A stretch of DNA of 64,000 nucleotides, taken from Isachenkonia alkalipeptolytica (GTDB lineage Bacteria; Bacillota; Clostridia; Peptostreptococcales; T1SED10-28). The stretch lies in NCBI RefSeq assembly GCF_009910325.1, contig NZ_SUMG01000007.1:121696-185695 (forward strand), given 5' to 3'. A program made the position numbers and the translations under genes. The first letter of the stretch is position 1. Each line of letters begins with the position of its first letter. The notes under the pieces were generated by a model. That model made no database searches. It was not told the DNA's origin and saw only the letters and a list, made by a program, of their open reading frames with translations. Shown piece by piece: positions 15,013 through 24,851 of this stretch.

Positions 15013-16707
15013 TTATGCCCCTTCATTTTCATAGAACCAACGATGGCTGAAATCTCTATGTTCATAATCCCAAATCATCTCTAAATAAGGGAACCAGACA
15101 AAATAGGTGCCATCGGAGCCTTCCCCTATGGGATCCTCTTCGATGCGATTATCCTGGTACTTTTGGGGAAACTCCTCCAAACCGGAGTCCTCATAAATCA
15201 GATAGGCGTTAACGTCCTTCTCGTAAAAGTCCGACATCTCCCGGATGATATATCCGTACAGTGTTCGGAGGTCCTCCCGGTATCCTTCTTGAATCACCCT
15301 TCGAAGCTTTTCAGAGTTTTCCCCGTCCACATAATATCGGAGGTTTAATTCTTCTTCATCGGATCCTCGGGATATTTCGATGTTTTCAAACTCCACAATT
15401 TGGTCCCCAAGTTCAAAGTGATTATAGTCTTTCATCAAATAGGCTTCATAATCTTCAAAGTCCTTGTTTACAGAACTTGTTGCCGTAACTTTCACAACTT
15501 CACTTTTAGGGGAACGGATTCCATCCACCACGGCACGTACCCGGTAGTAATAGGTCTGACCTTCCGTAAGTCCCGTGACTTTGAGGGAATAATCCTCATC
15601 CCAATATACTTTTAGAGGCCGTCCGTTTCGATCACTGAATGCGTGGAATGGTCCGTCTTCCGACAACGCTTCATACACATGATAGTATTCCCCGTCTTCC
15701 ACAGGCTCCCAGCCGATTTTTGCTTCTCCTTGATGTTCCTCGGCAAATACGCCGGTAGGGGCTTCCAGGCCTTCGCTGTACCGGTCATAACTCTCTACCC
15801 ATTGCCGGGTATTATTCCAAAGGGCTTTAATTTCCCCCTCCACTATCTGTTTTTCAGGATTCACTTTGTTCTCGTCTCTTCTGGGAAGGATCTCATAGTA
15901 ATCCATAAAGGCCACAGCTTCATAGGCATAGTTATCGATACGCTCCACATCTTCTGCAATCAGCTCTAAATCCCCGTCAGGGTACGGTCGGTCCAACGCT
16001 CTAAGGATTCGATAAAAGGTATGGGCTCCTTCTTGACGGGTAATACCCCGATCCGGATCAAACTTGCCATCTTCCTCATCAGAAACGATTCCCAGATTAT
16101 AGGCCTTCAGCACCCAGGTGCTTTGCGTATCTTCAAAGGTTTCCTCCCAGGCCGGCGTGGCTTCCTGGCCGGATAATTGCTCATAAAACAGCACGGATAA
16201 TTTCGCCAGATCTCTTCTTGTGAGATCCTCTTCTATCTCCTGTAAAAAAACATCCATGGTATCGGAGAAACCTAAGTCTCCCCAGACAATGGTTTCCTCT
16301 TCATCATTGCCGTTGCCATCGCTGTTGCCATCGCTGTTGCCATCGCTGTTGCCATCGCCGTTGTTGCCGTTCTCAGAATCCTTATCCTTCTCTTCATCCT
16401 TCGACTCCTGAGAGTCTTCGCTTTCTGAAGCGTTGGAATCCTGATCCCCGGCGTTTTCTTCAGACTCCCGGTCCTCTTGATCCTCTTCATCGGATGTGCC
16501 CTCGGGATCTTCTAGTTCCGGTTCCTTCGGTTCTTCGTCCCGGTCCAGCGGTTCCTCGGGATTTTTTTCTCCCGTATGTTGCTCGCTGCCTCCGATAGAC
16601 CCGGAGTTCCCTTCTTCTCCCCGGTCTCCGAAAAGATTTAATGCCGCTACCGGTACCATCGCCAATATCAAGACTGTGACCCCGATAATCAACAACTTTT
16701 TTTTCAT
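15013..16707 (-). CDS. Exported protein with SLH-like and fibronectin III domains
   Basis: 564 residues. A signal sequence or anchor (about 4-23) is followed by a low-complexity acidic linker to about residue 140 with a DGNS tandem repeat encoded by a 12-bp unit. Next comes an S-layer-homology-like region (FEDTQSTWVLKAYNLGIVSD, then FDPDRGITRQEGAHTFYRIL), one Fn3 domain starting APTGVFAEEH and ending VKVTATS, and about 140 C-terminal residues I do not recognise. It probably sits in the cell wall through the SLH part. GGGGGAG lies before the ATG, and it has its own terminator. Confidence 0.75.
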   Translation of the reverse strand: MKKKLLIIGVTVLILAMVPVAALNLFGDRGEEGNSGSIGGSEQHTGEKNPEEPLDRDEEPKEPELEDPEGTSDEEDQEDRESEENAGDQDSNASESEDSQESKDEEKDKDSENGNNGDGNSDGNSDGNSDGNGNDEEETIVWGDLGFSDTMDVFLQEIEEDLTRRDLAKLSVLFYEQLSGQEATPAWEETFEDTQSTWVLKAYNLGIVSDEEDGKFDPDRGITRQEGAHTFYRILRALDRPYPDGDLELIAEDVERIDNYAYEAVAFMDYYEILPRRDENKVNPEKQIVEGEIKALWNNTRQWVESYDRYSEGLEAPTGVFAEEHQGEAKIGWEPVEDGEYYHVYEALSEDGPFHAFSDRNGRPLKVYWDEDYSLKVTGLTEGQTYYYRVRAVVDGIRSPKSEVVKVTATSSVNKDFEDYEAYLMKDYNHFELGDQIVEFENIEISRGSDEEELNLRYYVDGENSEKLRRVIQEGYREDLRTLYGYIIREMSDFYEKDVNAYLIYEDSGLEEFPQKYQDNRIEEDPIGEGSDGTYFVWFPYLEMIWDYEHRDFSHRWFYENEGA

Positions 16708-16828
16708 AGCATCTCCCCCGTTTTCCCTTTATAACCCTTTAGACGGATATCTTCCCAAATTAGTTCCCTTAAAATACGATTGTTTTCCCTGAAATGCTCA
16801 TTTGTTTTCTGAAATACTATCCCAAATA

Positions 16829-17036
16829 CTAAAGATCTATTTCCAGCCCCACGGGGCAATGGCCACTGCCGTAAATCCCGGGATAAATCTTCCCGTCCTC
16901 TAATCGATCTTCCAAAGCTTTGGATACGATAAAGTAATCAATCCTCCAGCCAATGTTCCGGTCCCTTGAAGGTCTCATAAAAACCTTTCTTTACTGCGGC
17001 TCGCAGGCCGTTCACATTCCATGAAATCAGTCGCAT
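16829..17036 (-). pseudogene. Exodeoxyribonuclease III (xth) remnant
   Basis: Translating by eye on the minus strand from 17036 gives MRLISWNVNGLRAAVKKGF, the exact start of exonuclease III/AP endonuclease. In another frame this runs into NIGWRIDYFIVSKALEDRL and then GSGHCPVGLEIDL with a stop at 16829, the family's C-terminus. Roughly 190 middle residues are gone and the halves are out of frame, so a deletion destroyed the gene. The active-site GSDHCP is also GSGHCP. No other xth lies in the window. The flanking stretch to about 17286 shows nothing else. Confidence 0.82.
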
Positions 17037-17289
17037 GGTTTTGCTCCTTATCTGTATGGTATTCTAAATTCAGTAACTTTTCAATATGTACATATTACCC
17101 ATTTTTCATCTAAATAAAAGGGTTTGTTGGAAATTAAGGCCTTTGACTCATAAGGATTTTTGCCGGTTGATCCTGGGCGGGTGATGCCGGTAGGTTTATT
17201 CCAAGGGGGCTCTTCACAGGTGGTATGCTTTTCAATCCAATGATTAATCTATTTTCATATTGGGTATGAATAATTGCAAGGTATTACCA

Positions 17290-17640
17290 TGAATACTCCC
17301 ACCACTTAATTTCTACGAAATTTGACGTGGGGCTTTCCGGGATGTCGACTCAATGCATGACGATTAACCACCGGTGGAGTTGACACGTTGGTGTGCTAAT
17401 GACACCCAACCCCGCTATCCCATTGGTTTTCCCTTTGGGAGTACGTTTACTGTGCTCTTGACGTTGAAGATTTTACGCGACAGACGTCTTTCCTGTCACA
17501 ACCTCTTATCTTCAGTTTTCAAAGAACAGTGAGTACAATTATATTTCACCCTACAAACTTGTTTTTAAACAAAATAAAACCGCCAATTCACCTCCCACCT
17601 AAAGGCTATGGCGTTTTGAGGAGGGAGTCCTCTTGACTGT
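17290..17640 (-). mobile_element. Gene-less IS605-type derivative (MITE-like)
   Basis: About 350 bp with no gene but with both ends of the second IS605 element. At 17293 it reads ATACTCCCACCACTTA, as at 38873, with a GTGGGGCTT-type stem that would be an omega-RNA 3' part. At 17582-17632 it has GCCAATTCACCTCCCACCTA and GAGGAGGGAGTCCTC, matching the left end at about 40524-40580. Inner palindromes such as CCACCGGTGG suggest a folded RNA or DNA. It probably moves, if at all, using TnpA from another copy. Confidence 0.65.
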
Positions 17641-17790
17641 AATGATAGAATAATACATATTTGAAATTACGTCAACCATTTTCTTTTTTGCTTTTATCCG
17701 TCATCATCATTGAAATATAAAGTTTTCCCCATGTTTTCTGATGAAATACCAAATAAAAATCAGTACCAAGTCCTAGAAGGAGGTTGAGAT

Positions 17791-19134
17791 ATGAAAAAAG
17801 AAGTTGTCATTATCGGAGGGGTTGCTGCAGGAATGAGCTGTGCGGCGAAGCTTCAACGGGAAGACCCGGAGACTCGAATCACGATCTTCGAAAAAGGTCC
17901 TCACATTTCCTACGGAGCCTGCGGCCTTCCCTATTACATCGGAGATTTAATTAAAGACCCCGGGAAATTAATTGTTCGAACCCCCGAGGATTTTAAAGAA
18001 AAAAGGGTGGATGTTCATATTCACCATCAGGTCCTGCAAGTGCATCCATCGAAAAAAACTGTTACAGTGAAGGATTTGGACAAGAATGAAACCTTTGAAA
18101 AATCCTACGACACCCTGCTGATTTCCACCGGCGCCGCTCCCATTACACCGAAATTTATGGAGGAGGCTCCGAAAAACGTATTCACCCTTCGGGATATTCC
18201 CGACGGCAAAAGAATCAAAGAAGCGGCCTTGCTTTCCGAGGTAAAAAACATCGTCATCGTTGGAGGCGGCTACATCGGCTTAGAGCTGGTGGAGTCCTTT
18301 CACTCCCTGGGGAAAAACGTTACCCTGATCAATCGTTCCGGGAAGATTATGAAAACCTACGATGAAGAAATCCGGGAAATTCTTTTAGATGAACTGGAAG
18401 ACAAAAATATCAACCTGCATTTATCCGATAACGTAGAGGGTTTCAAAAGCAATGCCCATGGTTACGTAACCCACGTGGTAACGGATCAGAAAGCCTATGA
18501 AGCGGATCTTGTGGTGATGGCCATCGGTGTGGCTCCCGGCACGAAGTTTTTGGAAAACACGGGAATCCAAACCCTCGAAAACGGTGCCATCATCACCAAC
18601 AACCGGATGGAGACCAACCTGAAAGACGTCTACGCCGCCGGGGACTGTGCCTCGGTACACCATAAACTTCTGGATATGCCGGTACACATCCCCCTGGCCA
18701 CCCACGCCAGTAAGCAGGGACGGATTTTAGCGGAAATCCTCGCCGGCAAGGATAAAACCTTCCCCGGCGCCCTGGGAACCTCCGTGGTAAAGATCCTGGA
18801 CCTTACTTTAGCCCAAACCGGTCTCAATGAAAAACAGGCAAGGGACCACGGGTACAATTTCCAGTCCAACTTTATCAAAGCCCCTCACCGGGCCGGCTAC
18901 TATCCCGACAACAGTCCCGTATATATCAAATACATTTTTGATAAGGACTCCAAAGTCTTACTAGGAGCCCAGCTGGCAGGCACCAAAGGGGTTGCCCACC
19001 GGATCAACACCTTGGTGTTGGCCATAGACCAGGGCCTTACCCTAGAGGACATCCTGCTGTCGGACTTCGCCTACGCCCCGCCCTTCTCGGGAACCTGGGA
19101 CGCTCTGCAGGTGGCGGCAAAGGCTTCTTTATAA
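17791..19134 (+). CDS. CoA-disulfide reductase / NADH oxidase-family flavoprotein
   Basis: 447 residues of the single-cysteine pyridine nucleotide-disulfide reductase family. FAD motif IIGGVAAGMS is N-terminal, the redox Cys is C44 (SYGACGLPYYIGD), the NAD(P)H motif is VGGGYIGLE and the second FAD motif DVYAAGDCA; the C-terminal dimerisation domain is complete. Relatives reduce CoA disulfide, polysulfide or oxygen using NAD(P)H; the SYGACGLPY context favours CoA-disulfide or polysulfide reduction, but NADH oxidase is possible. GAAGGAGG stands before the ATG. It is monocistronic and convergent with the next gene, with a shared terminator. Role probably in redox or oxygen defence. Confidence 0.85.
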   Translation: MKKEVVIIGGVAAGMSCAAKLQREDPETRITIFEKGPHISYGACGLPYYIGDLIKDPGKLIVRTPEDFKEKRVDVHIHHQVLQVHPSKKTVTVKDLDKNETFEKSYDTLLISTGAAPITPKFMEEAPKNVFTLRDIPDGKRIKEAALLSEVKNIVIVGGGYIGLELVESFHSLGKNVTLINRSGKIMKTYDEEIREILLDELEDKNINLHLSDNVEGFKSNAHGYVTHVVTDQKAYEADLVVMAIGVAPGTKFLENTGIQTLENGAIITNNRMETNLKDVYAAGDCASVHHKLLDMPVHIPLATHASKQGRILAEILAGKDKTFPGALGTSVVKILDLTLAQTGLNEKQARDHGYNFQSNFIKAPHRAGYYPDNSPVYIKYIFDKDSKVLLGAQLAGTKGVAHRINTLVLAIDQGLTLEDILLSDFAYAPPFSGTWDALQVAAKASL

Positions 19135-19152
19135 CTTCATTGAAAATCAAAA

Positions 19153-19188
19153 AGTGTACCAGGGGGTCCGACCCTCTGGTACATTTTT
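19153..19188. terminator. Bidirectional terminator between convergent genes
   Basis: AAAGTGTACCAGGGGGTC / CCGACCCTCTGGTACATTTTT forms a stem of about 12 bp with A and T runs on either side, so it can serve both the flavoprotein gene and the dehydratase gene. Confidence 0.85.
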
Positions 19189-19216
19189 GCCCTTATGCCG
19201 GTGTTTTCGTTTTCGG

Positions 19217-21085
19217 TTAATTCGCTGTTTGCTTATAAGTCGGAACGATTTTTCCCATATATCCTTTAATTTCTCCGCCGTCCTTATCCAAGGTTTCCCA
19301 AAGAATATCCAGCTCCCGTTGCAGGAACTTAAAGTCCGTATACATGGGTTTTCCCACAAAGATCTTTTCGTGACAGGTATCTTCCAGGCCTTCCCCGTCA
19401 AGCAGAAGCTCTTCGTAAAGTTTTTCTCCGGGACGCAGACCCACCACCTTGATTTCAATATCCACATCCGGCTCAAAGCCTGACAGTCGGATCAGGTTTC
19501 GGGCGAGGTCAATGATTTTCACCGGCTCTCCCATATCCAGTACGAAAATCTCGCCTCCCTTGGCCATGGAACCGGTTTGAACCACCAGCTGCACCGCCTC
19601 GGGGATGGTCATAAAGTAACGGGTAACCTCTTCATGGGTCACCGTCACGGGACCGCCTTTTTCAATCTGCTCTTTGAACAGCGGAATGACACTGCCGTTG
19701 CTTCCCAGTACATTCCCAAAACGCACGGCGATAAACTCCGTATTGCTTTCCTTATCCAGAGCCTGAATGACCATTTCCGCCACCCGTTTTGAAGCCCCCA
19801 TAATATTGGTGGGATTTACGGCTTTATCCGTGGAGATCAGCACAAACCGCTCCGTTCCGTACTTATCCGCACATTCCGCCACGTTCCGGGTGCCGAATAT
19901 ATTGTTTTTGACCGCCTCCTGAGGATTATCCTCCATCAAGGGCACATGCTTATGGGCGGCGGCGTGAAAGACCACCTGGGGTTTATGGGTCGCAAAAATC
20001 TCATCCATACGTTCCTTCTCTCGCACCGAGGCGATGATCGTAAACAGATCCACTTCAGGATAAGTGCTTCGAATTTCATTTTGAATGGCATAGGCATTGT
20101 TCTCATAGTTGTCCAGTATCAACAGCTTTTTCGGTTGGATCGCCGCAATTTGACGACAAAGTTCGGAACCGATGGATCCCCCTCCCCCGGTAACTAACAC
20201 CACCCGATCTTTGATATAACCTTGAATTCCTTCCATGTCCAACTTAACAGGCTCCCGGCCCAGCAGGTCGTCAATTTTAACCTCCCGGATGGCTTGAATG
20301 GAAACCTCTCCGTCGATCAGCTCCGAAAGTCCCGGAACAATTTTTAGCTTGCATTTGGTCTTATTGCATTCTTCAATAACTCCCCGGATCTCCTGGCGCT
20401 GCATGGAGGGGATGGCAATAATAATCTCATCGATGCGGTATTTTTCCACGACTTTTTTAATATGATACCGGTCCCCTACTACAGGAACTCCATTAATTCT
20501 TGCTCCGTATTTTTCATCATTATCATCGATTACCGCGACGGGAATACTGTTCAGTTCTTTATGATTTCTGAGCTCTTTGATGACCTGGGCTCCTGCTTCT
20601 CCCGCACCGATGATCAAACTTCGTTTCTGCTTTATTTGCCCTTTTTTCTTGAAACCCTTATCCCCCATACGATCTCTTAGACTTCTGCTTGCCCGGAAGC
20701 TGAAACGCAGACCGCCGATCAGGGCAATGTCCAGCAGTACCACAATGGCAAAAATACTTCGGGGCAGGGGATCCTGAGTTAAGAACATATAACTGACCAC
20801 AGCGGTGTTTGCCACAACCGTGGTTCCTACAATCTGTAACACTTCATAAATTGAAGCGTATTTCCACAGATTTTTGTATAGCCCGAAGATGTAATAAATC
20901 ACCAGTTTAATCAAGGTGATGGTTACAATATTGCTCAAATAGATCTCGAAGTGGCGCTGGGCCACATTGCTGATGAAAAAACTTCCTTCAAACCGTAATA
21001 AAAAAGCTATAATAAAGGAAATATTTATAATTGCCGCATCTCCCAGCATAATCAGCGCCGGTATCAATTTCTTCTTTTTCAACAC
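19217..21085 (-). CDS. Membrane nucleoside-diphosphate-sugar 4,6-dehydratase (CapD/PglF family)
   Basis: About 622 residues: four N-terminal membrane helices, a first Rossmann region (IGAGEAGAQVIKEL) and a catalytic SDR domain with TGGGGSIGSELC and STDKAVNPTNIMGASKRVAE, where Met replaces the usual Tyr as in PglF/WbpM/FlaA1 relatives. These enzymes make UDP-4-keto-6-deoxy sugars for surface glycans. I prefer the GTG at 21085 because ATAGGAG lies eight bases upstream; an ATG at 21124 has no ribosome binding site. No glycosyltransferases adjoin it. It ends at a bidirectional terminator. Confidence 0.83.
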   Translation of the reverse strand: MLKKKKLIPALIMLGDAAIINISFIIAFLLRFEGSFFISNVAQRHFEIYLSNIVTITLIKLVIYYIFGLYKNLWKYASIYEVLQIVGTTVVANTAVVSYMFLTQDPLPRSIFAIVVLLDIALIGGLRFSFRASRSLRDRMGDKGFKKKGQIKQKRSLIIGAGEAGAQVIKELRNHKELNSIPVAVIDDNDEKYGARINGVPVVGDRYHIKKVVEKYRIDEIIIAIPSMQRQEIRGVIEECNKTKCKLKIVPGLSELIDGEVSIQAIREVKIDDLLGREPVKLDMEGIQGYIKDRVVLVTGGGGSIGSELCRQIAAIQPKKLLILDNYENNAYAIQNEIRSTYPEVDLFTIIASVREKERMDEIFATHKPQVVFHAAAHKHVPLMEDNPQEAVKNNIFGTRNVAECADKYGTERFVLISTDKAVNPTNIMGASKRVAEMVIQALDKESNTEFIAVRFGNVLGSNGSVIPLFKEQIEKGGPVTVTHEEVTRYFMTIPEAVQLVVQTGSMAKGGEIFVLDMGEPVKIIDLARNLIRLSGFEPDVDIEIKVVGLRPGEKLYEELLLDGEGLEDTCHEKIFVGKPMYTDFKFLQRELDILWETLDKDGGEIKGYMGKIVPTYKQTAN

Positions 21086-21751
21086 TTTACCCACTCCTAT
21101 CCCCTGTATCTTAAAAATCTCCATAACTTTCTATTCTATCAATATACTATATTTTTCCTACTTGATGCAACTTTTTTTCCTGCTGCTGATAAAAGATTAC
21201 CTCAAGCTTCGCTGCGGGTCTGTCTTCGCTGTGGTTCTGTCTTCGCTGTGCGTCTGTCTCCCCTGCGAGTCTGTCTCTCCTGCGGGTCTGTCCAGAGACG
21301 AAAACTTCTTTTTTCCTCTTTTTAAGATGTGCGCAATGCTTGAAAGCGGTTGCAGGAAGTTTGCCAGTTCCTATTCACTTGAAATATTTCTTTTATTGTA
21401 ATATTTCTTTGTTCCCCATTAGGCTCAGCCCCGGGTTATATAGGATTTAGACGAAGAGGATGGCACAGAGGTTCCCGGTGTGGGAATTACTGTTTTCCAG
21501 CCTAAAAATATATAACCTTTGACTATATGATTTTACCGAGGGACTTTTAAAACAAAGGGAGGCTTGAAAATTCGAAAGACCTTAAAAACGGCTGCCCTTC
21601 GCAAGTAACGACCTGCATAGGACAACCGCCGATTCATTTTTCCCGCTGAAACCAAGGCTTCAGAAGACTTCCGTTTTACGGATGATATTAGATAATATTA
21701 GATAATATTAGATGATATTGGGCTGCGGGAGACGGCAATGACGATGCTGAG
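21086..21751. other. Non-coding stretch with tandem repeats and an IS605 left-end relic
   Basis: From about 21200 to 21295 a GC-rich unit of about 16 bp (GCGGGTCTGTC-like) repeats with drift. At about 21585-21665 sequence resembling IS605 left ends appears, including ACAACCGCCGATTCAT and a weak hairpin, without transposase genes. At 21682-21717 GATAATATTA-like units repeat. I see no gene. Confidence 0.55.
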
Positions 21752-21821
21752 GATGACAAAAACTCCGTCCCGCTGTCACCCTCGATGCCGGAGATGACAA
21801 AAACTCCGTCCCGCTGTCATC
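21752..21821 (-). repeat. Two family A repeats abutting the pgi stop codon
   Basis: Copies at 21752-21779 (right arm altered to GTCACC) and 21793-21821 (intact) lie in the same orientation, 12 bp apart. The second touches the pgi TAA at 21822-21824. Confidence 0.92.
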
Positions 21822-23132
21822 TTATTGGGGTTTGCCCAGGAGGCGGAACATGTTCTTTTTGTAGGCCTCTACCCCGGGCTGGTCGAAGGGGTTTACCCCT
21901 AGGAGGTAGCCGCTGAGGCCGCAGGCTTTCATGAAGAAATAGACCATGTAGCCGAAATAATAGGCATCCAGTTTCGGCAGGGTCAGGATCATGCCGGGGA
22001 CCTCTCCCTCATAATGAGCGGCCAGGGTTCCCTGCAGGGCCTTTTCGTTGATTTCACCCAGGGTTTTTCCCGTAAGATAGTTCAGGCCGTCCAGGTTCTT
22101 ATGATCCTTTGCGATGGTGGTTTCTGCTTCCTCGTCTTCCACCCGCAGGACGGTAACAAAGAGGGTGCGCTCTCCCTCCTGGATATATTGCCCCATGGAG
22201 TGGAGATCCGTGGTAAAATTCAGGGTTGCGGGGAAAATGCCTTTTCCCTCTTTTCCTTCGCTTTCTCCGAAGAGCTGTTTGAACCACTCCCCGAAATAGG
22301 TTAGACGGGGATCAAAATTGGCCAGGATCTCAATCTTTTTTCCTTTTCCATAGAGGATATTTCGGTATACGCTGTACTGATAGCAGGGATTTTTCTTAAT
22401 TTCCGGCTCCAACAGTTGGGCGTAGGCATCCTTGGCGCCTTTGACGATATCCTCCACGTTGATTCCCGCCACGGCCATGGGCAGCATACCCACAGGGCTC
22501 AGCACCGAGTACCGGCCGCCGATATCATCGGGGACGATGAAGGTTTCATAGCATTCCTTGTCCGCCAGCTCCTTTAGAGCGCCTTTTTCCCGGTCTGTGG
22601 TGGCCACAATCCGTTTCGCCGCTTCCTTTTTTCCGTAGCGGTTTTCCATATAGTTTTTCAATATCCGAAAGGCCACCGCCGGCTCCGTTGTGGTTCCGGA
22701 TTTGGAGATGATGTTAATGCTTACTTCCCCCTCTTCCAGGACCTGGAGCAGTTCTTCCAGGTACCGGCCGCTTAAGTGATGTCCGGCAAAATATACCCTG
22801 GGCCCCTCGCCTCGGAGCTTTTCGGAATCGTTGTAAAAGAAGGGGGTGAGCATTTCAATCCCCGCCTTCGCCCCTAAATAGGAGCCGCCGATGCCCACCA
22901 CCAGGAAAATATCCGTGTTTTCCCGTAGTCTTTTTGCGGTTTCTTGTACCTTTTCAAGTTCCTCCATATCAAAATCCCGGGGCTGATTGACCCAGCCCAC
23001 AAAATCATTGCCTTTTCCCATCTCATTGTGAAGGTCGTAATGGGCCTTTTCCACCGGATCTTCCCAATCGAATAATTCTTCTTCCCCGATCATGTTTTTT
23101 AAGTATCCTGCATCCAACGATATTTTTTCCAT
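21822..23132 (-). CDS. pgi: Glucose-6-phosphate isomerase
   Basis: 436 residues, close to the usual length of the Gram-positive form. Visible motifs are GIGGSYLGAKAG and SKSGTTTEPA for sugar-phosphate binding, GGRYSVLSPVG, and the conserved C-terminal part with FDQPGVEAYKK. It interconverts glucose-6-phosphate and fructose-6-phosphate in glycolysis. GAGGTGA is in front of the ATG, and the gene follows the phosphohexomutase by 12 bp, so the two form an operon linking glycolysis to glucose-1-phosphate for glycan precursors. The 3' end abuts a family A repeat. Confidence 0.95.
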   Translation of the reverse strand: MEKISLDAGYLKNMIGEEELFDWEDPVEKAHYDLHNEMGKGNDFVGWVNQPRDFDMEELEKVQETAKRLRENTDIFLVVGIGGSYLGAKAGIEMLTPFFYNDSEKLRGEGPRVYFAGHHLSGRYLEELLQVLEEGEVSINIISKSGTTTEPAVAFRILKNYMENRYGKKEAAKRIVATTDREKGALKELADKECYETFIVPDDIGGRYSVLSPVGMLPMAVAGINVEDIVKGAKDAYAQLLEPEIKKNPCYQYSVYRNILYGKGKKIEILANFDPRLTYFGEWFKQLFGESEGKEGKGIFPATLNFTTDLHSMGQYIQEGERTLFVTVLRVEDEEAETTIAKDHKNLDGLNYLTGKTLGEINEKALQGTLAAHYEGEVPGMILTLPKLDAYYFGYMVYFFMKACGLSGYLLGVNPFDQPGVEAYKKNMFRLLGKPQ

Positions 23133-23144
23133 AGGTCACCTCGC

Positions 23145-24851
23145 TTATAAATTATCCTCTACCATTTCTCGCGTACCGTCCATAATGTGCTTCAGGGTTT
23201 TTCGGCTTTCCTTTAGGGAATTCTCCTTTACCCCGCCGTAAATTTTTAACTTCGGCTCGGTTCCCGAGGGTCTTAACACCATCCAGGCATCATCCTCCAG
23301 GAAGAATTTCACCACATTGGCCCTTGGCAGCCCGGTATCATCAGCGGCGTAGTCCACGGTTTTAAGGACTTTCTTTCCCCCGACCTGCTGCAATCCTTCT
23401 TTTCTGAAGGTCTCCAGTACTTTTTGAATTTTTTCCAGTCCTTCTTTTCCTTCCAGCTTAATGGAGTGAAGATCTTCCTGGTAGTATCCGTATTCCTCGT
23501 AGAGCATTTCCAACACATCCACCAGGTTTTTCCCCTTAGTTTTGTAATAGGCGGCCATTTCCGTCAGCAACATAGAGGCCACCACCGCATCTTTATCCCT
23601 TACATAGGTCCCCGCCAGATAGCCGTAGCTTTCTTCGTAGCCGAAGAGGTAGGTTTTCTCGCCGGTTTGTTCATAGTGCTTGATTCGCTCGCCGATGTAT
23701 TTAAAGCCAGTCAGGGTGTCTTCCGTAGCCACACCGAAGTTTTTGGCAATATCCACGCCCATTTCACTGGTAACGATGGTTTTGATCATCAAGGCATTTT
23801 CCGGAAGTTCCCCCTTTTCCTTTTTGGTCGCTAACAGATCATAAAGAATCAAAGCACCGATCTGGTTTCCTGAGAGCAGCTGGGTTTCACCGTCGGTGTT
23901 TCGTACGATGGCGCCCACCCGATCTCCGTCGGGATCCGTGCCGAAAATCAGGTCCGCATTTTTTTCCTGCCCGAGTTTAAGTGCCAGTTCAAAAGCTTCT
24001 TTGTCCTCAGGGTTTGGGGATTTCACCGTGGGGAACTCTCCGTTGGGGGCCTGCTCTTCAGGAACGATATGCAGATTTTTCAGTCCCTGTTCTTTTAAAA
24101 TCGTCTCCACGGGCCGGCTTGCGGTTCCATGAAGGGGGGTGAACACCGCGGCGAAATCCTTCGCCCGGGGGAAAATCCCTTGGTGGACGGATTCCTGTTT
24201 CACCCTTTCTAAGTAAGCCCGGTCCATTTTTTCACCGAGATATTCCAAGATGCCTTGTTCTATGGCAGCGTTTTCCTCTACGATTTCCGTATATTCCAAA
24301 GTGTTGATCTTTTCAATGGATTCGATGATCCCCTTGGCCCGTTCCGATGAAATCTGGGCACCATCTTCCCAGTACACCTTATAACCGTTATATTCGGGAG
24401 GGTTGTGGCTGGCGGTAATGACGATTCCCGAGATACAGTTTTTCTCCCGTAGGGCAAAAGACAGCTCCGGGGTGGTGCGAAGCCCTTCAAACAAGTAGGT
24501 TTTGATCCCCATGCCGGAAAGCACCAGAGCCGCCTCCTTGGCAAATTCCGGGGATTTTCGCCGGCAGTCGTAGGCAATGGCTACGCCCCGGTCCCGGGCC
24601 TCTTTTCCCTGGCCTCTAATATACAGGCCCAGGCCCTTGGTGGTTCTTCGAACCGTCAAATTGTTCATCCGGTTCGGTCCCGCACCGATGACTCCCCGAA
24701 GACCTGCGGTTCCGAATTCCAGGGAGGTGTAGAAGCGGTCTTCAATCGCCGCCTCCTGCCCCTGTATTTCCTTTAATTCCTTTTTTAGTTCCCCGTCCAC
24801 TAATTCGCTATCCAGCCAGGCTTGGTATTCTTTTTTTACATGGTTTTCCAT
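23145..24851 (-). CDS. Phosphoglucomutase/phosphomannomutase (PgcA-like)
   Basis: 568 residues of the alpha-D-phosphohexomutase family: phosphoserine loop TASHNPPEYNGYK (Ser148), metal loop DPDGDRVG, sugar loop GYEESYGYL and phosphate loop RPSGTEPKLKIY. Length fits the PgcA type that interconverts glucose-6-P and glucose-1-P. The ATG at 24851 has GGGAGGA at good spacing; an ATG six bases earlier is too close to it. It is the first gene of the pgcA-pgi unit, feeding UDP-glucose and wall or capsule synthesis. Confidence 0.9.
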   Translation of the reverse strand: MENHVKKEYQAWLDSELVDGELKKELKEIQGQEAAIEDRFYTSLEFGTAGLRGVIGAGPNRMNNLTVRRTTKGLGLYIRGQGKEARDRGVAIAYDCRRKSPEFAKEAALVLSGMGIKTYLFEGLRTTPELSFALREKNCISGIVITASHNPPEYNGYKVYWEDGAQISSERAKGIIESIEKINTLEYTEIVEENAAIEQGILEYLGEKMDRAYLERVKQESVHQGIFPRAKDFAAVFTPLHGTASRPVETILKEQGLKNLHIVPEEQAPNGEFPTVKSPNPEDKEAFELALKLGQEKNADLIFGTDPDGDRVGAIVRNTDGETQLLSGNQIGALILYDLLATKKEKGELPENALMIKTIVTSEMGVDIAKNFGVATEDTLTGFKYIGERIKHYEQTGEKTYLFGYEESYGYLAGTYVRDKDAVVASMLLTEMAAYYKTKGKNLVDVLEMLYEEYGYYQEDLHSIKLEGKEGLEKIQKVLETFRKEGLQQVGGKKVLKTVDYAADDTGLPRANVVKFFLEDDAWMVLRPSGTEPKLKIYGGVKENSLKESRKTLKHIMDGTREMVEDNL

